Positions 9,212-18,922 of a DNA stretch of 55,139 nucleotides are shown here, one piece after another (the first letter of the stretch is position 1; each line of letters opens with the position of its first letter). Below the pieces are notes generated by a model. It was not told the DNA's origin, made no database searches, and saw nothing but the letters and a program-made list of their open reading frames with translations. The position numbers and the translations under genes were made by a program. This DNA comes from Flavobacteriaceae bacterium (GTDB lineage: Bacteria > Bacteroidota > Bacteroidia > Flavobacteriales > Flavobacteriaceae): the NCBI GenBank assembly GCA_947457255.1, contig CANGUZ010000008.1:1-55139 (forward strand), written 5' to 3'.

Positions 9212-10684
9212 TTATCTCGAATAATTTGGCGCTTCTTTAGTAATGGTCACATTATGCGGATGGCTCTCGTTGATACCACTAGCAGTAATACGCACAAAAC
9301 GACCTGTTTCTTGTAATGTTGGTATGTCTTTAGAACCACAATAGCCCATTCCTGCTCGAAGTCCGCCTATGAATTGTTGCATACTTTCATTTAATTCACC
9401 TTTATAAGGCACACGACCTACTATTCCTTCAGGAACAAGTTTCTTAACATCGTCTTCTACATCTTGAAAATAACGGTCTTTAGAGCCATCTTCCATAGCT
9501 TCAATAGAGCCCATTCCTCTATAGGATTTAAATTTTCTACCTTCAAAAATGATGGTTTCACCGGGAGATTCCATGGTTCCAGCTAAAAGCGACCCAAGCA
9601 TCACACAATCAGCTCCTGCTGCAATAGCCTTAGGAATATCTCCTGTATAGCGAATTCCACCATCGGCTATTACTGGGACTCCTGTGCCTTTGATGGCTGC
9701 AGCCACTTCTAAAACAGCGGAAAATTGCGGAAAACCAACTCCAGCAACTATTCTTGTAGTACAAATAGAACCGGGTCCTATACCAACTTTAACTCCATCA
9801 GCTCCATTTTCGACCAAGAATTTAGCCGCTTCTGGTGTCGCTATATTGCCAACAATAATGTCAATTTTAGGAAACTGAGCTTTAATCGCTTTTAGAACAT
9901 TAACAACACCTTGAGTATGCCCGTGAGCCGTATCAATAATTAAGGCATCTACACCAGAATGAATAAGTGCAGTAGCTCTTTCTAGAGAATCCGCTGTAAC
10001 GCCAATAGCTGCTGCAACTCTCAAACGTCCGTATACATCTTTATTGGCAATAGGTTTTTGAGTAAGTTTCGTAATGTCTCTAAAGGTAATTAGGCCAACC
10101 AATTTATAATTGGCATTCACGACAGGAAGTTTTTCTATTTTGTTGCCTTGCAAAACCACTTCAGCTTGTTCAAGTGAAGTGCCTTCGGCTACCGTTACTA
10201 AGTTTTCACTTGTCATTACCTCAACAATAGGTCTAGAGTTGTTTTTTTCGAAACGCAAATCTCTATTGGTAACAATTCCTTTTAATATTTGATTTTCATC
10301 CACAATTGGAATACCGCCAATACCATATTCTTTCATGGCATTTTTAGCATCGGCTACCGTAGATGTTAGCGGTAAAGTGACTGGATCGATAATCATTCCA
10401 GATTCGGCACGTTTTACTTTACGCACTTTAGCAGCTTGTTGCTCGATGGTCATGTTTTTATGCAAAACACCAATTCCTCCTTCTTGAGCCATAGCTATTG
10501 CCATCGAACTTTCAGTAACGGTATCCATTGCTGCCGATACTATGGGAACATTAAGCATGATGTTTCTTGAAAATTTAGATTGGATACTGACTTCTCGCGG
10601 AAGTACATTCGAGTAATTAGGAACTAATAGTACATCGTCGTAGGTTAAACCTTCTCCGACTATTTTAGTATTGTGTGCGTTCAT
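9212..10684 (-). CDS. guaB: Inosine-5'-monophosphate dehydrogenase
   Basis: Oxidises IMP to XMP with NAD+, the rate-limiting step to GMP. The 490-residue protein has the TIM-barrel start ([13 protein letters not shown]), an inserted pair of CBS domains at about residues 95-205 that binds adenine/guanine nucleotides, and the catalytic loop [11 protein letters not shown] with its nucleophilic cysteine. The flap motif [10 protein letters not shown] and the C-terminal YCGSKDI region follow. It is a single gene transcribed toward the antiporter gene, with its own -7 element at 10715-10722 and a 252-base gap to the gene upstream of it. Confidence 0.97.
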   Translation of the reverse strand: MNAHNTKIVGEGLTYDDVLLVPNYSNVLPREVSIQSKFSRNIMLNVPIVSAAMDTVTESSMAIAMAQEGGIGVLHKNMTIEQQAAKVRKVKRAESGMIIDPVTLPLTSTVADAKNAMKEYGIGGIPIVDENQILKGIVTNRDLRFEKNNSRPIVEVMTSENLVTVAEGTSLEQAEVVLQGNKIEKLPVVNANYKLVGLITFRDITKLTQKPIANKDVYGRLRVAAAIGVTADSLERATALIHSGVDALIIDTAHGHTQGVVNVLKAIKAQFPKIDIIVGNIATPEAAKFLVENGADGVKVGIGPGSICTTRIVAGVGFPQFSAVLEVAAAIKGTGVPVIADGGIRYTGDIPKAIAAGADCVMLGSLLAGTMESPGETIIFEGRKFKSYRGMGSIEAMEDGSKDRYFQDVEDDVKKLVPEGIVGRVPYKGELNESMQQFIGGLRAGMGYCGSKDIPTLQETGRFVRITASGINESHPHNVTITKEAPNYSR

Positions 10685-10714
10685 TGCAATTTGTAGTTGT
10701 AGTTAAATTGCGTG

Positions 10715-10722
10715 CAAATATA
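10715..10722 (-). promoter_or_regulatory. -7 promoter element of guaB
   Basis: Read on the minus strand this is TATATTTG followed by C, an exact TAnnTTTG match, 30 bases before the guaB ATG. Confidence 0.55.
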
Positions 10723-10936
10723 GTAAAAAATGTAGTTGGTAAACAGTAATTGGCGTTCGATTTTGAAAATTTAATACTAATTGCTATTTGATTAGCCCAG
10801 ATGGAAATGAAAATCATTTTATTGAAAAACCCTATTTTTTGTTGGACTAAAAAAGCGACCAACGGAAGCTCTTTTTAGCGCATACAAAAAAAGGATTTTT
10901 GATAAAAGAATTGGAATGGACAGCTGGAAATTGCTC

Positions 10937-11800
10937 CTAATGAAACTCACTAAATAATTTGGTTGCCTGTGTATATGCCTTTTCGAAATGCGTTGGACTT
11001 GTATTGGTTTGCTCATTTATGGCAGTAAAAAAAGACAACAATTTTTCTGTAGGCATATTGCCTGTTAGTGTGTTTGTAGCCATAGGACACCCACCAAAAC
11101 CTTGAATAGCACCGTCAAAGCGACGGCATCCCGATTTGTAAGCAGCGTCTACTTTTTCAAACCATTTATTGGGTGTTGTATGTAAATGAGCTCCAAATTC
11201 TATTGTTGGATATTTCGGGATTAAATGTGAAAACAAATAGGTAATGACTTCTGGTGTCGAACTTCCAACTGTATCTGAAAGAGAAAGAATTTTAACGCCC
11301 ATATTCGCTAACTTTTCTGTCCACTCTCCTACTATCTCGACATTCCAAGGGTCGCCGTAGGGATTTCCAAAACCCATGGACAAATACGCTACAACTTCTT
11401 TATTGTTTTTATAGGCAATTTCAAGAATCTCCATTAAGGTAATTGTAGATTGCGCAATGGTTTTATGGGTATTCCGCATTTGAAAATTTTCGGAAATAGA
11501 AAACGGAAAACCTAAATATTGAATTGCTTGATACTCTGATGCTAATTTTGCGCCTTGTGTATTGGCTATAATTGCCAATAATTTACTAGTTGTCTGTGAT
11601 ACATCTAATTGAGATAAAACCTCGCTTGTATCTTGCATTTGAGGAATGGCTTTTGGAGAAACAAAGCTTCCGAAATCTATCGTATCGAAACCAACTTCTA
11701 GCAATGATTGAATGTAAGCCACTTTCCTATGAGTAGGAATAAAGGCTTTTATACCTTGCATGGCATCGCGCGGACATTCAATGATTTTTATTGGTTTCAT
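10937..11800 (-). CDS. Hydroxymethylglutaryl-CoA lyase-like enzyme
   Basis: DRE-TIM metallolyase family. The N terminus KIIECPRDAMQG matches the ECPRD(G/A)xQ metal-binding start of HMG-CoA lyases. Further markers are SLSDTVGSSTPE, GAHLHTTP (metal-binding His-x-His) and the loop GAIQGFGGCPMA with the catalytic cysteine. HMG-CoA lyase cleaves HMG-CoA to acetoacetate and acetyl-CoA in leucine breakdown. The 287-residue length fits. It starts 28 bases after the end of pyrD on the same strand with no clear promoter of its own, so it is probably co-transcribed with pyrD. A related acyl-CoA lyase activity is possible. Confidence 0.85.
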   Translation of the reverse strand: MKPIKIIECPRDAMQGIKAFIPTHRKVAYIQSLLEVGFDTIDFGSFVSPKAIPQMQDTSEVLSQLDVSQTTSKLLAIIANTQGAKLASEYQAIQYLGFPFSISENFQMRNTHKTIAQSTITLMEILEIAYKNNKEVVAYLSMGFGNPYGDPWNVEIVGEWTEKLANMGVKILSLSDTVGSSTPEVITYLFSHLIPKYPTIEFGAHLHTTPNKWFEKVDAAYKSGCRRFDGAIQGFGGCPMATNTLTGNMPTEKLLSFFTAINEQTNTSPTHFEKAYTQATKLFSEFH

Positions 11801-11828
11801 ATAGGTAAAGATAGCAAAGAATTGGTTT

Positions 11829-12848
11829 TTATACTCTTTCTACTATTTTTTTGTTTATGGCTTTTACTAAAGCTGGCCCTTCATAAATAAAACCGGTATA
11901 CAATTGAATTAGACTCGCTCCCGCATCTAATTTTTCAATGGCATCTTCTGGAGAATGAATGCCTCCTACTCCAATAATAGGGAAGGCTTTATTGCTTTTT
12001 TCGGATAAAAATCGGATGACTTCAGTGGAACGTTTGGCTAATGGCTTTCCTGACAGGCCTCCTATTTCTGTTTTATTTTCAGATTGCAAACCTTCTCGCG
12101 AAATGGTGGTATTGGTAGCAATTACTCCTGCAATTTTGGTTTGGGTTACAATATCAATGATGTCTAGCAACTGATCATCTGTCAAATCGGGAGCAATTTT
12201 TAACAGTATAGGTTTTTCTTTTAGTTTTTTTATATTCTTATTTTGTAACGTTTGCAGTAATTGCGTCAATGGCTCTTTGTCCTGCAACGCTCTAAGATTA
12301 GGCGTATTGGGAGAACTTACATTTACTACAAAATAATCGACATAGTCGTATAAGGCATCGAAACAAATTTCATAATCGGATGTTGCTTCTTCGTTTGGGG
12401 TAACTTTGTTTTTTCCGATATTACCTCCTATCAAAACACCATTATTGTTTTTTAATCTTTCAACTGCTTTTTGTACCCCTCCATTATTAAAACCCATTCT
12501 ATTGATGATGGCGGCATCTTCTTTAAGACGAAACAATCTTTTTTTAGGATTTCCCTCTTGCCCTTTTGGGGTTAGAGTTCCAATTTCTATAAATCCGAAA
12601 CCAAAATTGGACAACTCTTTATATAAGGTTGCATCTTTATCAAAACCTGCCGCAAGACCCACAGGATTTTTAAATTTTAAACCGAAAACTTCCGTTTCTA
12701 ATCGTTTGTCGTTGACAAGATACATTGCCTGGAATAATGATGAAAAACCTGGAATATTTGATAAAAAACGTATTAATGAAAAAGTAAAATAGTGCACCTT
12801 CTCAGGATCAAACTTGAAAAGAATTGGACGAATAAGTAATTTGTACAT
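11829..12848 (-). CDS. pyrD: Dihydroorotate dehydrogenase (quinone), class 2
   Basis: Membrane-associated FMN enzyme that oxidises dihydroorotate to orotate, passing electrons to quinone (pyrimidine synthesis). The N-terminal helices ([22 protein letters not shown]) form the quinone tunnel typical of class 2. FMN and catalytic motifs are visible: [21 protein letters not shown] with the catalytic serine, and the phosphate-binding IGVGGI and SLIQLYTGF regions. Length 339 aa is standard. It is probably the first gene of a two-gene unit with the lyase at 10937. Confidence 0.96.
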   Translation of the reverse strand: MYKLLIRPILFKFDPEKVHYFTFSLIRFLSNIPGFSSLFQAMYLVNDKRLETEVFGLKFKNPVGLAAGFDKDATLYKELSNFGFGFIEIGTLTPKGQEGNPKKRLFRLKEDAAIINRMGFNNGGVQKAVERLKNNNGVLIGGNIGKNKVTPNEEATSDYEICFDALYDYVDYFVVNVSSPNTPNLRALQDKEPLTQLLQTLQNKNIKKLKEKPILLKIAPDLTDDQLLDIIDIVTQTKIAGVIATNTTISREGLQSENKTEIGGLSGKPLAKRSTEVIRFLSEKSNKAFPIIGVGGIHSPEDAIEKLDAGASLIQLYTGFIYEGPALVKAINKKIVERV

Positions 12849-12868
12849 GGTAGTTGTGTTGTGTATTG

Positions 12869-12876
12869 CAAAAATA
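12869..12876 (-). promoter_or_regulatory. -7 promoter element of pyrD
   Basis: TATTTTTG on the minus strand, 20 bases before the pyrD start; exact TAnnTTTG match. Confidence 0.5.
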
Positions 12877-12928
12877 GAATTATCATTTCAATTTTCTTAT
12901 GATTCATACTAATTTAGAGTAAATATAA

Positions 12929-13219
12929 ATTTTCAGATGCCCATATCATGTAAGAATGTATGGATATAATGGAGCGATACCTATAAAAAATACCTTAAAG
13001 TCTAACAAACTATTTTACGTCCCAACTTTTGGATTTGGAGTTGATTTCAAACCTAAAGATAAAGGTAGAAATGGATATTGGTCATTGGCTTTATTGGTGC
13101 CTATAAGGAGTTCTGATGTAGACCAATACATCGATGATTTAAAAAACAATGAACGAATTGAATTTGAAAATTATTTATTACCCCATAGGATTTTCGATAG
13201 GTTATCACATCAAAATTGA
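12929..13219 (+). pseudogene. Remnant of a larger hypothetical protein gene (C-terminal piece)
   Basis: An open frame runs from just after an in-frame TAA at 12926 to the stop at 13217-13219. The first ATG is at 12956 and gives 87 residues. The sequence (GYNGAIPIKN, FYVPTFGFGVDFKPKDKGRN, WSLALLVPIRSS, a charged tail) is protein-like. It also keeps coherent residues upstream of the only ATG and has no signal peptide or promoter, which suggests the 3' end of a formerly longer gene, perhaps a surface or barrel protein. I do not recognise the family. A short intact gene starting at 12956 remains possible. Confidence 0.45.
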
Positions 13220-13348
13220 TTGATTATAAGCTTTAATAAAAACTCTTTCCACGACCTTATTGGGTTCATTTAGGATTTATGCATTTAAATTTTAATTCTA
13301 TTAAACCTAATTGATTAAAGATATAGAATTAAGAATGATTTTGCTTTT

Positions 13349-13744
13349 TTATTTTTGAATAATTAATTCAATATCTTTTTTAGACAAAGGTTTACTCAAA
13401 TATTTTTTTACATCTGTATAAGTGATACAATTTTTTTTATCGTCTGGATTCAATGAAGAAGTAACGATATAAATAGTACAATTAAAATTTAATTCTGTTT
13501 TTAAATAATAAAATTCAGCTAAAAACTCCCAACCATTCATGACTGGCATATTTAAGTCTAAAAGAATAATTACATGTTCGTCTTTATCAATAGTTCCCTT
13601 CATATTCTGTAATAACTCAAGGGCCGTTTTTCCATTTAAGCAAGTCTCGATTTTATCTTTATCAAAAAATGACTGTAAAAGTCGATTATGGAAATAATTG
13701 ACTGTTAAATCATCATCAACTAATAGTATTTTACTTATATTCAT
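13349..13744 (-). CDS. Single-domain response regulator (CheY-like receiver)
   Basis: A 131-residue stand-alone receiver domain: acidic pocket VDDD at residues 9-12, phospho-acceptor aspartate in ILLDLNMPVMNG, the Thr/Ser in IVTSS, and the conserved lysine in YLSKPLSKKD. There is no output domain, so it probably acts by protein-protein contact or as a relay intermediate. It starts 3 bases after the stop of the histidine kinase on the same strand, so the pair forms one transcription unit and very likely one signalling pathway. Confidence 0.9.
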   Translation of the reverse strand: MNISKILLVDDDLTVNYFHNRLLQSFFDKDKIETCLNGKTALELLQNMKGTIDKDEHVIILLDLNMPVMNGWEFLAEFYYLKTELNFNCTIYIVTSSLNPDDKKNCITYTDVKKYLSKPLSKKDIELIIQK

Positions 13745-13747
13745 AGT

Positions 13748-16291
13748 TTAAATTTTTTTATCTACAGTGAAATAAAAAGTACATCCCTTGTTTGGGGATG
13801 AGTTTACCCAAATCTCACCATTATGAATTTCAACAATTTTTTTACAATGTGATAATCCAATCCCATTGCCTTTATAATCATTAGCATTATTTAATCTTTT
13901 AAACATGATAAAGATTTGATCAAAATTTTTTTCATCTATACCAATACCATTATCTTTAATGCTAAACAACCATTTTTGTCGGGTTTCCTTAACCAATAAT
14001 ATTATTTTAGGCTTTATCGTTTTCTTTTTAAATTTTAAGGCATTACTAATTAAATTTTGAAGTAATAATCTAAAAAAAACAGGATAACACTTAATAGTGG
14101 GGAGTTTGGTATAGTTTATTGTAGCTCTTGTTTCTAAAACACAAGAATTTAAATCATTTAATACCTCAACAATTAAATCATTTAAGTCGCATGTGAGCGT
14201 CTCTTTATTCTTAACAATACGATTGTATTCTAATAATCCTGAAATTAAAGCTCTCATTCTGCCAGCAGAATTACTTATGAATTCTAAGAATAATTTTCCT
14301 TCGTCATCGAGTTTCTCATAGTAATCGTCTTTGAGTAAATTAGAATATCCTATCAATGACAATAAAGGTTCTTGTAAATCGTGTGATGTTATGAAATTAA
14401 ACTGCTCAAGTTCCTTATTTTGTTTGATTAACAATTCATTTTGAAACCGAATTTCTTTTTCCTTTTCCTTTTGGGAGGTAATATTTCGAATGTAGACAAC
14501 AAAATTTGAATTTAATCCCTCGCTAATTAAAGAAACAATAATTAACTCTATAATAATTTCTTCATTTTGTTTTGTTACGGCATTAAATTCAAGAGTTTTC
14601 TTATTCTCTAATAAACCACTATTTTTTTTGAAATAATCACGAATATCATAATTAACATTTTCGATTTTTGGAAAAATAATAAGAGATAAATTATGGCCCA
14701 TCACTTCGCAAGATTTCCAACCAAATATGTTTTCAGCCTCAGGATTCCAATAAGTTACAGTCCAGTTATTGTCAATTATTACTACACCATCTAAAGCAGA
14801 TTTAAGAATTAATTCGTTTTGATATTGGGTGTCGTCTAATGTTTTTTGAAGATTTTTCAACTCAGAAACATCTATTCCATAGCCTATCATATTGGTAAAC
14901 TCACCTTCCATAAAAATGGGATAAAATCTTCGCAAAACGGATTTGCTTTTTCCATTTACATTGATTTCATCAATCCAATCTACTTGTTTTTTTGTTTCTT
15001 TAGCTTCATTAAAATAAGTTCTTCTCATTTTAGCTATAGAAGTATCTATTCCTCTCATTTCGCAATAGTCAAAATCATTTTTTCCAATAAGCCAGTTTCG
15101 AGTGGTATCATCAGAAATTCCTTGAGGATTTATAAACAAATAATTATGATCTTTATCAAAATAAGCTATATCTGCAGGAATATTATACAAAATACTGTCA
15201 TTGAAAAATCTTTTTTTACTTATCTCTGCTTCTTCTTTCTTACGTTCTGTAATGTTTTGTACAATTCCATTGAACATTATTTCATCATCAGTTATAATAG
15301 GAATAGCATTGGTATCAAACCAAATTATTTCTCCACTACTCAATTCAAATCTACCTGTAAATTTAAATTCTTGGAGATACGCTATAGCCTTATTTTTAGC
15401 CTCAACAAACGAATTATAATCCTCTGGATGAAGTACTAATTTATTGTCCCATTTTGATTGATACGTAAGTAATTCAAAACCGAAAATTTCCTGAAAAGAT
15501 TCACTTACGTATTCAAAATAGGTTTCCTTGTCTGGAGTAACTTTTAACTGAAAAAAAGCCGCTGGAAAGTTTTTGTGCAAAAAATCAATTTCATTATGCT
15601 GCTCCATTATGATTTTATTATCTGATACTTTTTTGGTAATATCATTATAAATTAGGAGGTAAAAATTACGGTTTTCGTAAATCTTTTTTCGGATCTCGGC
15701 TTGATAAAATTTGTTGCTTTTGTTGAAAGTAAATTTAATCGTTTTTTGAAGAGATAACGAATTAATGTTTTCTTTCCAACTGTCCTTATTTATAAAATAA
15801 TCAAATATATCCCATACATGTAGTTTTTTTTTATCTGTATCAACAATTTCAAATAAATTTTTGGCTTTCTTATTTGTAAATTGAAGCTTGCCATATGCAT
15901 TAAGAACTAAGACTCCTTCTTTAATAATATCGATAAAATCCTCAAACGCTTTATATTTCTGCTGAACCACATACTGTTTTTTTTCAATGAATTTATTTTG
16001 ATTTGTTTTTTGAAGAAATAGTAAATAAAATTCATTTTGGCCTTTATAATTAACCATTTCTACATCTACAGCAACTGGATACCCTTTTATATCATTTAAA
16101 AATTGACTTTTTTTAGATTTTTGAAGATTAATAGAGGGGAATAATAAAGAAATAGTATTGATATCCTCTGGTATGTTAATTTCCTTAAAAAGTATGATTG
16201 TGTTCTTATTTCTAAAAATTATTTTACCATTACTATCTGATACTATAGTTGGTACAGGTGAATACTCTAACAGATCAAAATCAGTTATCAT
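13748..16291 (-). CDS. Cytoplasmic multi-PAS sensor histidine kinase
   Basis: The 847-residue kinase has no membrane segments or signal peptide. It contains about five PAS-like domains in series (roughly residues 1-110, 115-220, 245-360, 365-490 and 495-615). The last of these is clearest (SALDGVVIIDNNWTVTYWNPEAENIFGW, then VVYIRNITSQKEKE). The HisKA dimerisation helix follows with the phospho-histidine in FITSHDLQEPLLSL. The HATPase domain comes last, with its N box (NLISNALKFKKK), G1 (DNGIGID), F box and G2 (YKGNGIGLSHCKKI). The ligand is unknown; PAS stacks often bind haem, flavin or small metabolites. It partners the receiver protein encoded directly downstream. Confidence 0.9.
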   Translation of the reverse strand: MITDFDLLEYSPVPTIVSDSNGKIIFRNKNTIILFKEINIPEDINTISLLFPSINLQKSKKSQFLNDIKGYPVAVDVEMVNYKGQNEFYLLFLQKTNQNKFIEKKQYVVQQKYKAFEDFIDIIKEGVLVLNAYGKLQFTNKKAKNLFEIVDTDKKKLHVWDIFDYFINKDSWKENINSLSLQKTIKFTFNKSNKFYQAEIRKKIYENRNFYLLIYNDITKKVSDNKIIMEQHNEIDFLHKNFPAAFFQLKVTPDKETYFEYVSESFQEIFGFELLTYQSKWDNKLVLHPEDYNSFVEAKNKAIAYLQEFKFTGRFELSSGEIIWFDTNAIPIITDDEIMFNGIVQNITERKKEEAEISKKRFFNDSILYNIPADIAYFDKDHNYLFINPQGISDDTTRNWLIGKNDFDYCEMRGIDTSIAKMRRTYFNEAKETKKQVDWIDEINVNGKSKSVLRRFYPIFMEGEFTNMIGYGIDVSELKNLQKTLDDTQYQNELILKSALDGVVIIDNNWTVTYWNPEAENIFGWKSCEVMGHNLSLIIFPKIENVNYDIRDYFKKNSGLLENKKTLEFNAVTKQNEEIIIELIIVSLISEGLNSNFVVYIRNITSQKEKEKEIRFQNELLIKQNKELEQFNFITSHDLQEPLLSLIGYSNLLKDDYYEKLDDEGKLFLEFISNSAGRMRALISGLLEYNRIVKNKETLTCDLNDLIVEVLNDLNSCVLETRATINYTKLPTIKCYPVFFRLLLQNLISNALKFKKKTIKPKIILLVKETRQKWLFSIKDNGIGIDEKNFDQIFIMFKRLNNANDYKGNGIGLSHCKKIVEIHNGEIWVNSSPNKGCTFYFTVDKKI

Positions 16292-16723
16292 TATTAAACA
16301 AGATTTGGGAATGAATCTAATACTATTTAAAGTTACTCATTACATAGTAGATATAAATTATTTTAGCTCAAAAACCCAAAAGTGTATTCTAAAAGGCTTT
16401 TAGTGTAGACGAATGGTTTATTATAAGTGTTTGTTTTTCTTGAAAGTGTTTATCTTAATTGAAACTTTTGCTTATTTCAACCAAAAAAGAAAAAATAGAC
16501 CAAATTACTATATAATTCTTGTCTTAATAGGGATAATTTAAGCAATCCTGTATTAGATAAAGTAATAATTTACATATGTTTTTTGAACTATATATACTAC
16601 TGATTGTTAGACTTATAAACTTAACAATTAGTTGATAAGTAAAAAGAATTTCGACAAAAAAATTCACTTTTTTTATGTAAATTTATAGTAGTGAATTGAA
16701 TCTTAATTTAAATTGTAGAAGAC
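16292..16723. other. Intergenic region with divergent control signals
   Basis: This 432-base AT-rich stretch separates the minus-strand histidine kinase from the plus-strand gene at 16724. I find no exact TAnnTTTG element close to either start, no RNA gene and no open frame with coding character. It must hold both promoters. Confidence 0.4.
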
Positions 16724-17143
16724 ATGAAAAATTGGAAAAAACAAACCGGAGTTTGGATTGATGTTTCTAAAGCAATCATTGTAACGCTTTTTGATGGTGG
16801 TGAAAATGTAACTGAAATTAAATCAGGTATTGGAAACAAAATTCATCAAGATGATAAAATTAACAAAGAAACTTATTCAAGTTATGGTCAAGAAACGCAT
16901 CGCAATCAATTTGAACAACAAAATAATAATCAATTTGACCATTTTCTATCTGACGTTATGTCCCAAGTTAAAGAATCAGATGAACTTTTTATTTTTGGTC
17001 CTTCTGAAACAAAATCCAAGTTGCAACGAAAAATATACGATGAGCATCTTATTGATTACAGAAAACTAATAGATGTTCAAACCACCACTAAATTGACTCC
17101 TACTGAAATCCTTGCAAATGTTAGGGAATTTTATAAAAACTAA
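16724..17143 (+). CDS. Conserved hypothetical protein, possibly eRF1/Pelota-like (baeRF) fold
   Basis: 139 residues with no signal peptide. The first strand TGVWIDVSKAIIVTLFDGG is followed by a polar Gln/Asn-rich linker (about residues 45-70). A second ordered part, DELFIFGPSETKSKLQRKI, then ends in TKLTPTEILANVREFY. The pattern of a hydrophobic strand with a D-x-S-K-A start plus a FGPSETK-like loop resembles small Bacteroidota proteins related to the eRF1 domain 1/baeRF superfamily, which are suspected of acting on ribosomes. This is a family-level impression only; the function is unknown. Confidence 0.55.
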   Translation: MKNWKKQTGVWIDVSKAIIVTLFDGGENVTEIKSGIGNKIHQDDKINKETYSSYGQETHRNQFEQQNNNQFDHFLSDVMSQVKESDELFIFGPSETKSKLQRKIYDEHLIDYRKLIDVQTTTKLTPTEILANVREFYKN

Positions 17144-17160
17144 AATCCCTTTTCTTAATT

Positions 17161-17234
17161 TGACTATAATATAAAAGATAGCAGAAGCTCTAGAATTTGA
17201 ATTTCAAGAGGCTCTTCCGAAATAATTATAGTCA
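17161..17234. repeat. 74-base imperfect inverted repeat upstream of pepT
   Basis: The outer arms TGACTATAAT (17161-17170) and ATTATAGTCA (17225-17234) are perfect 10-base complements. Inside them GAAGCTCT and AGAGGCTCTTC, and the facing GAATTTGAATTTC stretch, pair imperfectly. There is no T-run after it, so it is not a standard terminator. It could be a degenerate miniature element or a structured leader. Confidence 0.45.
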
Positions 17235-17244
17235 CTTTCATCCG

Positions 17245-17275
17245 TTGTTTATAGCAATAACAAATTATATCTTTG
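17245..17275 (+). promoter_or_regulatory. Promoter of pepT (-33 and -7 elements)
   Basis: TTG at 17245-17247 and TATCTTTG at 17268-17275 are 20 bases apart, matching the Bacteroidota -33/-7 arrangement; the pepT ATG follows at 17303. This is the best-formed promoter I see in the window. Confidence 0.65.
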
Positions 17276-17302
17276 TGATTCTAATAAACTACAAACAAAA
17301 CC

Positions 17303-18586
17303 ATGCAACATACAATCGACCGCTTTATAAGCTATGTCACTATTGATACCGAATCTGATCCAAATTCAGAAACAACTCCTAGCACCAAAAAACAATTAGT
17401 TTTAGCCAAAATATTAGTAAAAGAACTAAATGCTATTGGAATGACCGACGTCACACTCGACAAAAACGGCTATGTCATGGCAACTTTACCTAGTAACATT
17501 GACTACGAAGTGCCTACTGTTGGATTTATTTCGCATTACGATACTTCGCCTGATTTTACAGGTGCAAATGTAAAACCACAAGTCATAGCTAATTATGATG
17601 GTGGAGATATTCTTCTGAATGCAGAACATAACATTATTTTATCACCCAACTATTTCAAGGATTTATTGCAATACAAAGGGCAAACTATAATCACTACCGA
17701 TGGAACTACACTTCTTGGTGCCGACGATAAAGCAGGATTGACTGAGATTGTTACCGCAATGGAATATATGATTAAAAACCCTGATATCAAACACGGAAAA
17801 ATAAGAGTTGGTTTTACCCCCGATGAAGAAATTGGTCGAGGAGCTGATTTGTTTGATGTAGAAAAGTTTGGAGCAGACTGGGCTTACACTATGGACGGAA
17901 GCCAAATAGGAGAATTAGAATATGAAAATTTTAATGCAGCTGGAGCCAAAATAACATTCAAAGGAAAAAGTGTGCATCCCGGTTATGCTAAAGACAAAAT
18001 GATTAATTCGATGCTGATTGCCAATGATTTCATAAACGAACTTCCTAAAAAAGAAATTCCTCAGGAAACAAAAGGCTATGAAGGTTTTTTTCATGTACAT
18101 CATTTAAGTGGAAGTATTGAAGAAACTGTTTTAGAATTGATTATTAGAGATCATAATGCAAAGAAGTTCAAAAAAAGGAAAGAATTAATTCATGATATTA
18201 CCAAAAAAATAAACAAAAAATTTGCCAAACAATTTGGTGACAATATTGTCATTACTGAAATAAAAGACCAGTATTACAACATGAAAGAAAAGGTTATACC
18301 TGTTCTATTTATTGTAGATTTAGCCGAAAAAGCCATGAAAGATTTAGGTATCAAACCTATCATAAAACCCATTCGAGGAGGAACGGATGGTTCTAGATTA
18401 TCCTATATGGGATTGCCTTGCCCAAATATTTTTGCTGGTGGACATAATTTTCATGGTAAATACGAATATGTTCCTGTTGAAAGTATGCAAAAAGCCATTG
18501 ATGTGATTATAAAAATTGCTGAATTAACAGCAACTACTGATTTCTCGATTAAAGCAATTGGCAAAAAGAAAAAAAAGAAGAAATAA
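17303..18586 (+). CDS. pepT: Peptidase T (tripeptide aminopeptidase)
   Basis: Cytoplasmic di-zinc M20B peptidase that removes the N-terminal residue of tripeptides. The metal ligands sit in [21 protein letters not shown] and [29 protein letters not shown] and the C-terminal [15 protein letters not shown] complete the active site. The dimerisation insert lies between about residues 205 and 320. The protein is 427 aa, slightly longer than the ~410 typical of PepT, because of a tail ending in seven consecutive lysines encoded by an A-rich tract. It converges on yajC with a shared terminator. Confidence 0.95.
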   Translation: MQHTIDRFISYVTIDTESDPNSETTPSTKKQLVLAKILVKELNAIGMTDVTLDKNGYVMATLPSNIDYEVPTVGFISHYDTSPDFTGANVKPQVIANYDGGDILLNAEHNIILSPNYFKDLLQYKGQTIITTDGTTLLGADDKAGLTEIVTAMEYMIKNPDIKHGKIRVGFTPDEEIGRGADLFDVEKFGADWAYTMDGSQIGELEYENFNAAGAKITFKGKSVHPGYAKDKMINSMLIANDFINELPKKEIPQETKGYEGFFHVHHLSGSIEETVLELIIRDHNAKKFKKRKELIHDITKKINKKFAKQFGDNIVITEIKDQYYNMKEKVIPVLFIVDLAEKAMKDLGIKPIIKPIRGGTDGSRLSYMGLPCPNIFAGGHNFHGKYEYVPVESMQKAIDVIIKIAELTATTDFSIKAIGKKKKKKK

Positions 18587-18594
18587 CGATTTAC

Positions 18595-18625
18595 TAAAAA
18601 AAATGCCTCCAAATTGGAGGCATTT
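18595..18625. terminator. Bidirectional intrinsic terminator between pepT and yajC
   Basis: AAATGCCTCC (18601-18610) and GGAGGCATTT (18616-18625) form a perfect 10-bp stem with a 5-base loop. On the minus strand it is followed by a strong U-run (the A-run at 18595-18603), so it clearly ends the nusB-DUF1573-yajC transcript. It may also stop pepT transcription. Confidence 0.8.
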
Positions 18626-18643
18626 ATAATAAAATTGATTTGA

Positions 18644-18916
18644 TTATTTTTTATTCAATTCTGCAGTCATTTCCATAGAAATAGCAGAGCGCTCTATTTT
18701 TAATTTTCCTGACATTGTTTCTATAACTACAGTCGTTGCTGCTAGTTCTGAAACTTTACCATGAAAACCACTTTTTGTAATGATTCTATCGCCTACTTTT
18801 AAATCAGCTTCGAATTGTTTTTCTTTTTTTGCCTTTGTTTGTTGTGGTCTAATCATAAAAAAATAAATGACTACGAACATTAACCCAAATTGTAGATACA
18901 ATGTATAATTTTCCAT
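18644..18916 (-). CDS. yajC: Preprotein translocase subunit YajC
   Basis: Small inner-membrane accessory of the SecDF-YajC complex. The 90-residue protein has one N-terminal membrane helix (LYLQFGLMFVVIYFFMIRP), the conserved PQQTKAKKEK stretch, and the family core LKVGDRIITKSGFHGKV with a trailing beta-rich domain. It is the last gene of a three-gene minus-strand unit, starting 6 bases after the DUF1573 gene. Confidence 0.93.
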   Translation of the reverse strand: MENYTLYLQFGLMFVVIYFFMIRPQQTKAKKEKQFEADLKVGDRIITKSGFHGKVSELAATTVVIETMSGKLKIERSAISMEMTAELNKK

Positions 18917-18922
18917 ATGTTT

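Noticed and set aside
14846..15439. 197-residue frame antisense to the histidine kinase
   Set aside because: It lies wholly within well-conserved PAS coding sequence and has antisense-type composition without motifs.
18565..18586. Seven-lysine end of pepT as a sign of frameshift
   Set aside because: The frame closes at a good stop just before a terminator and all catalytic residues are upstream; poly-A slippage could vary the tail but not the function.
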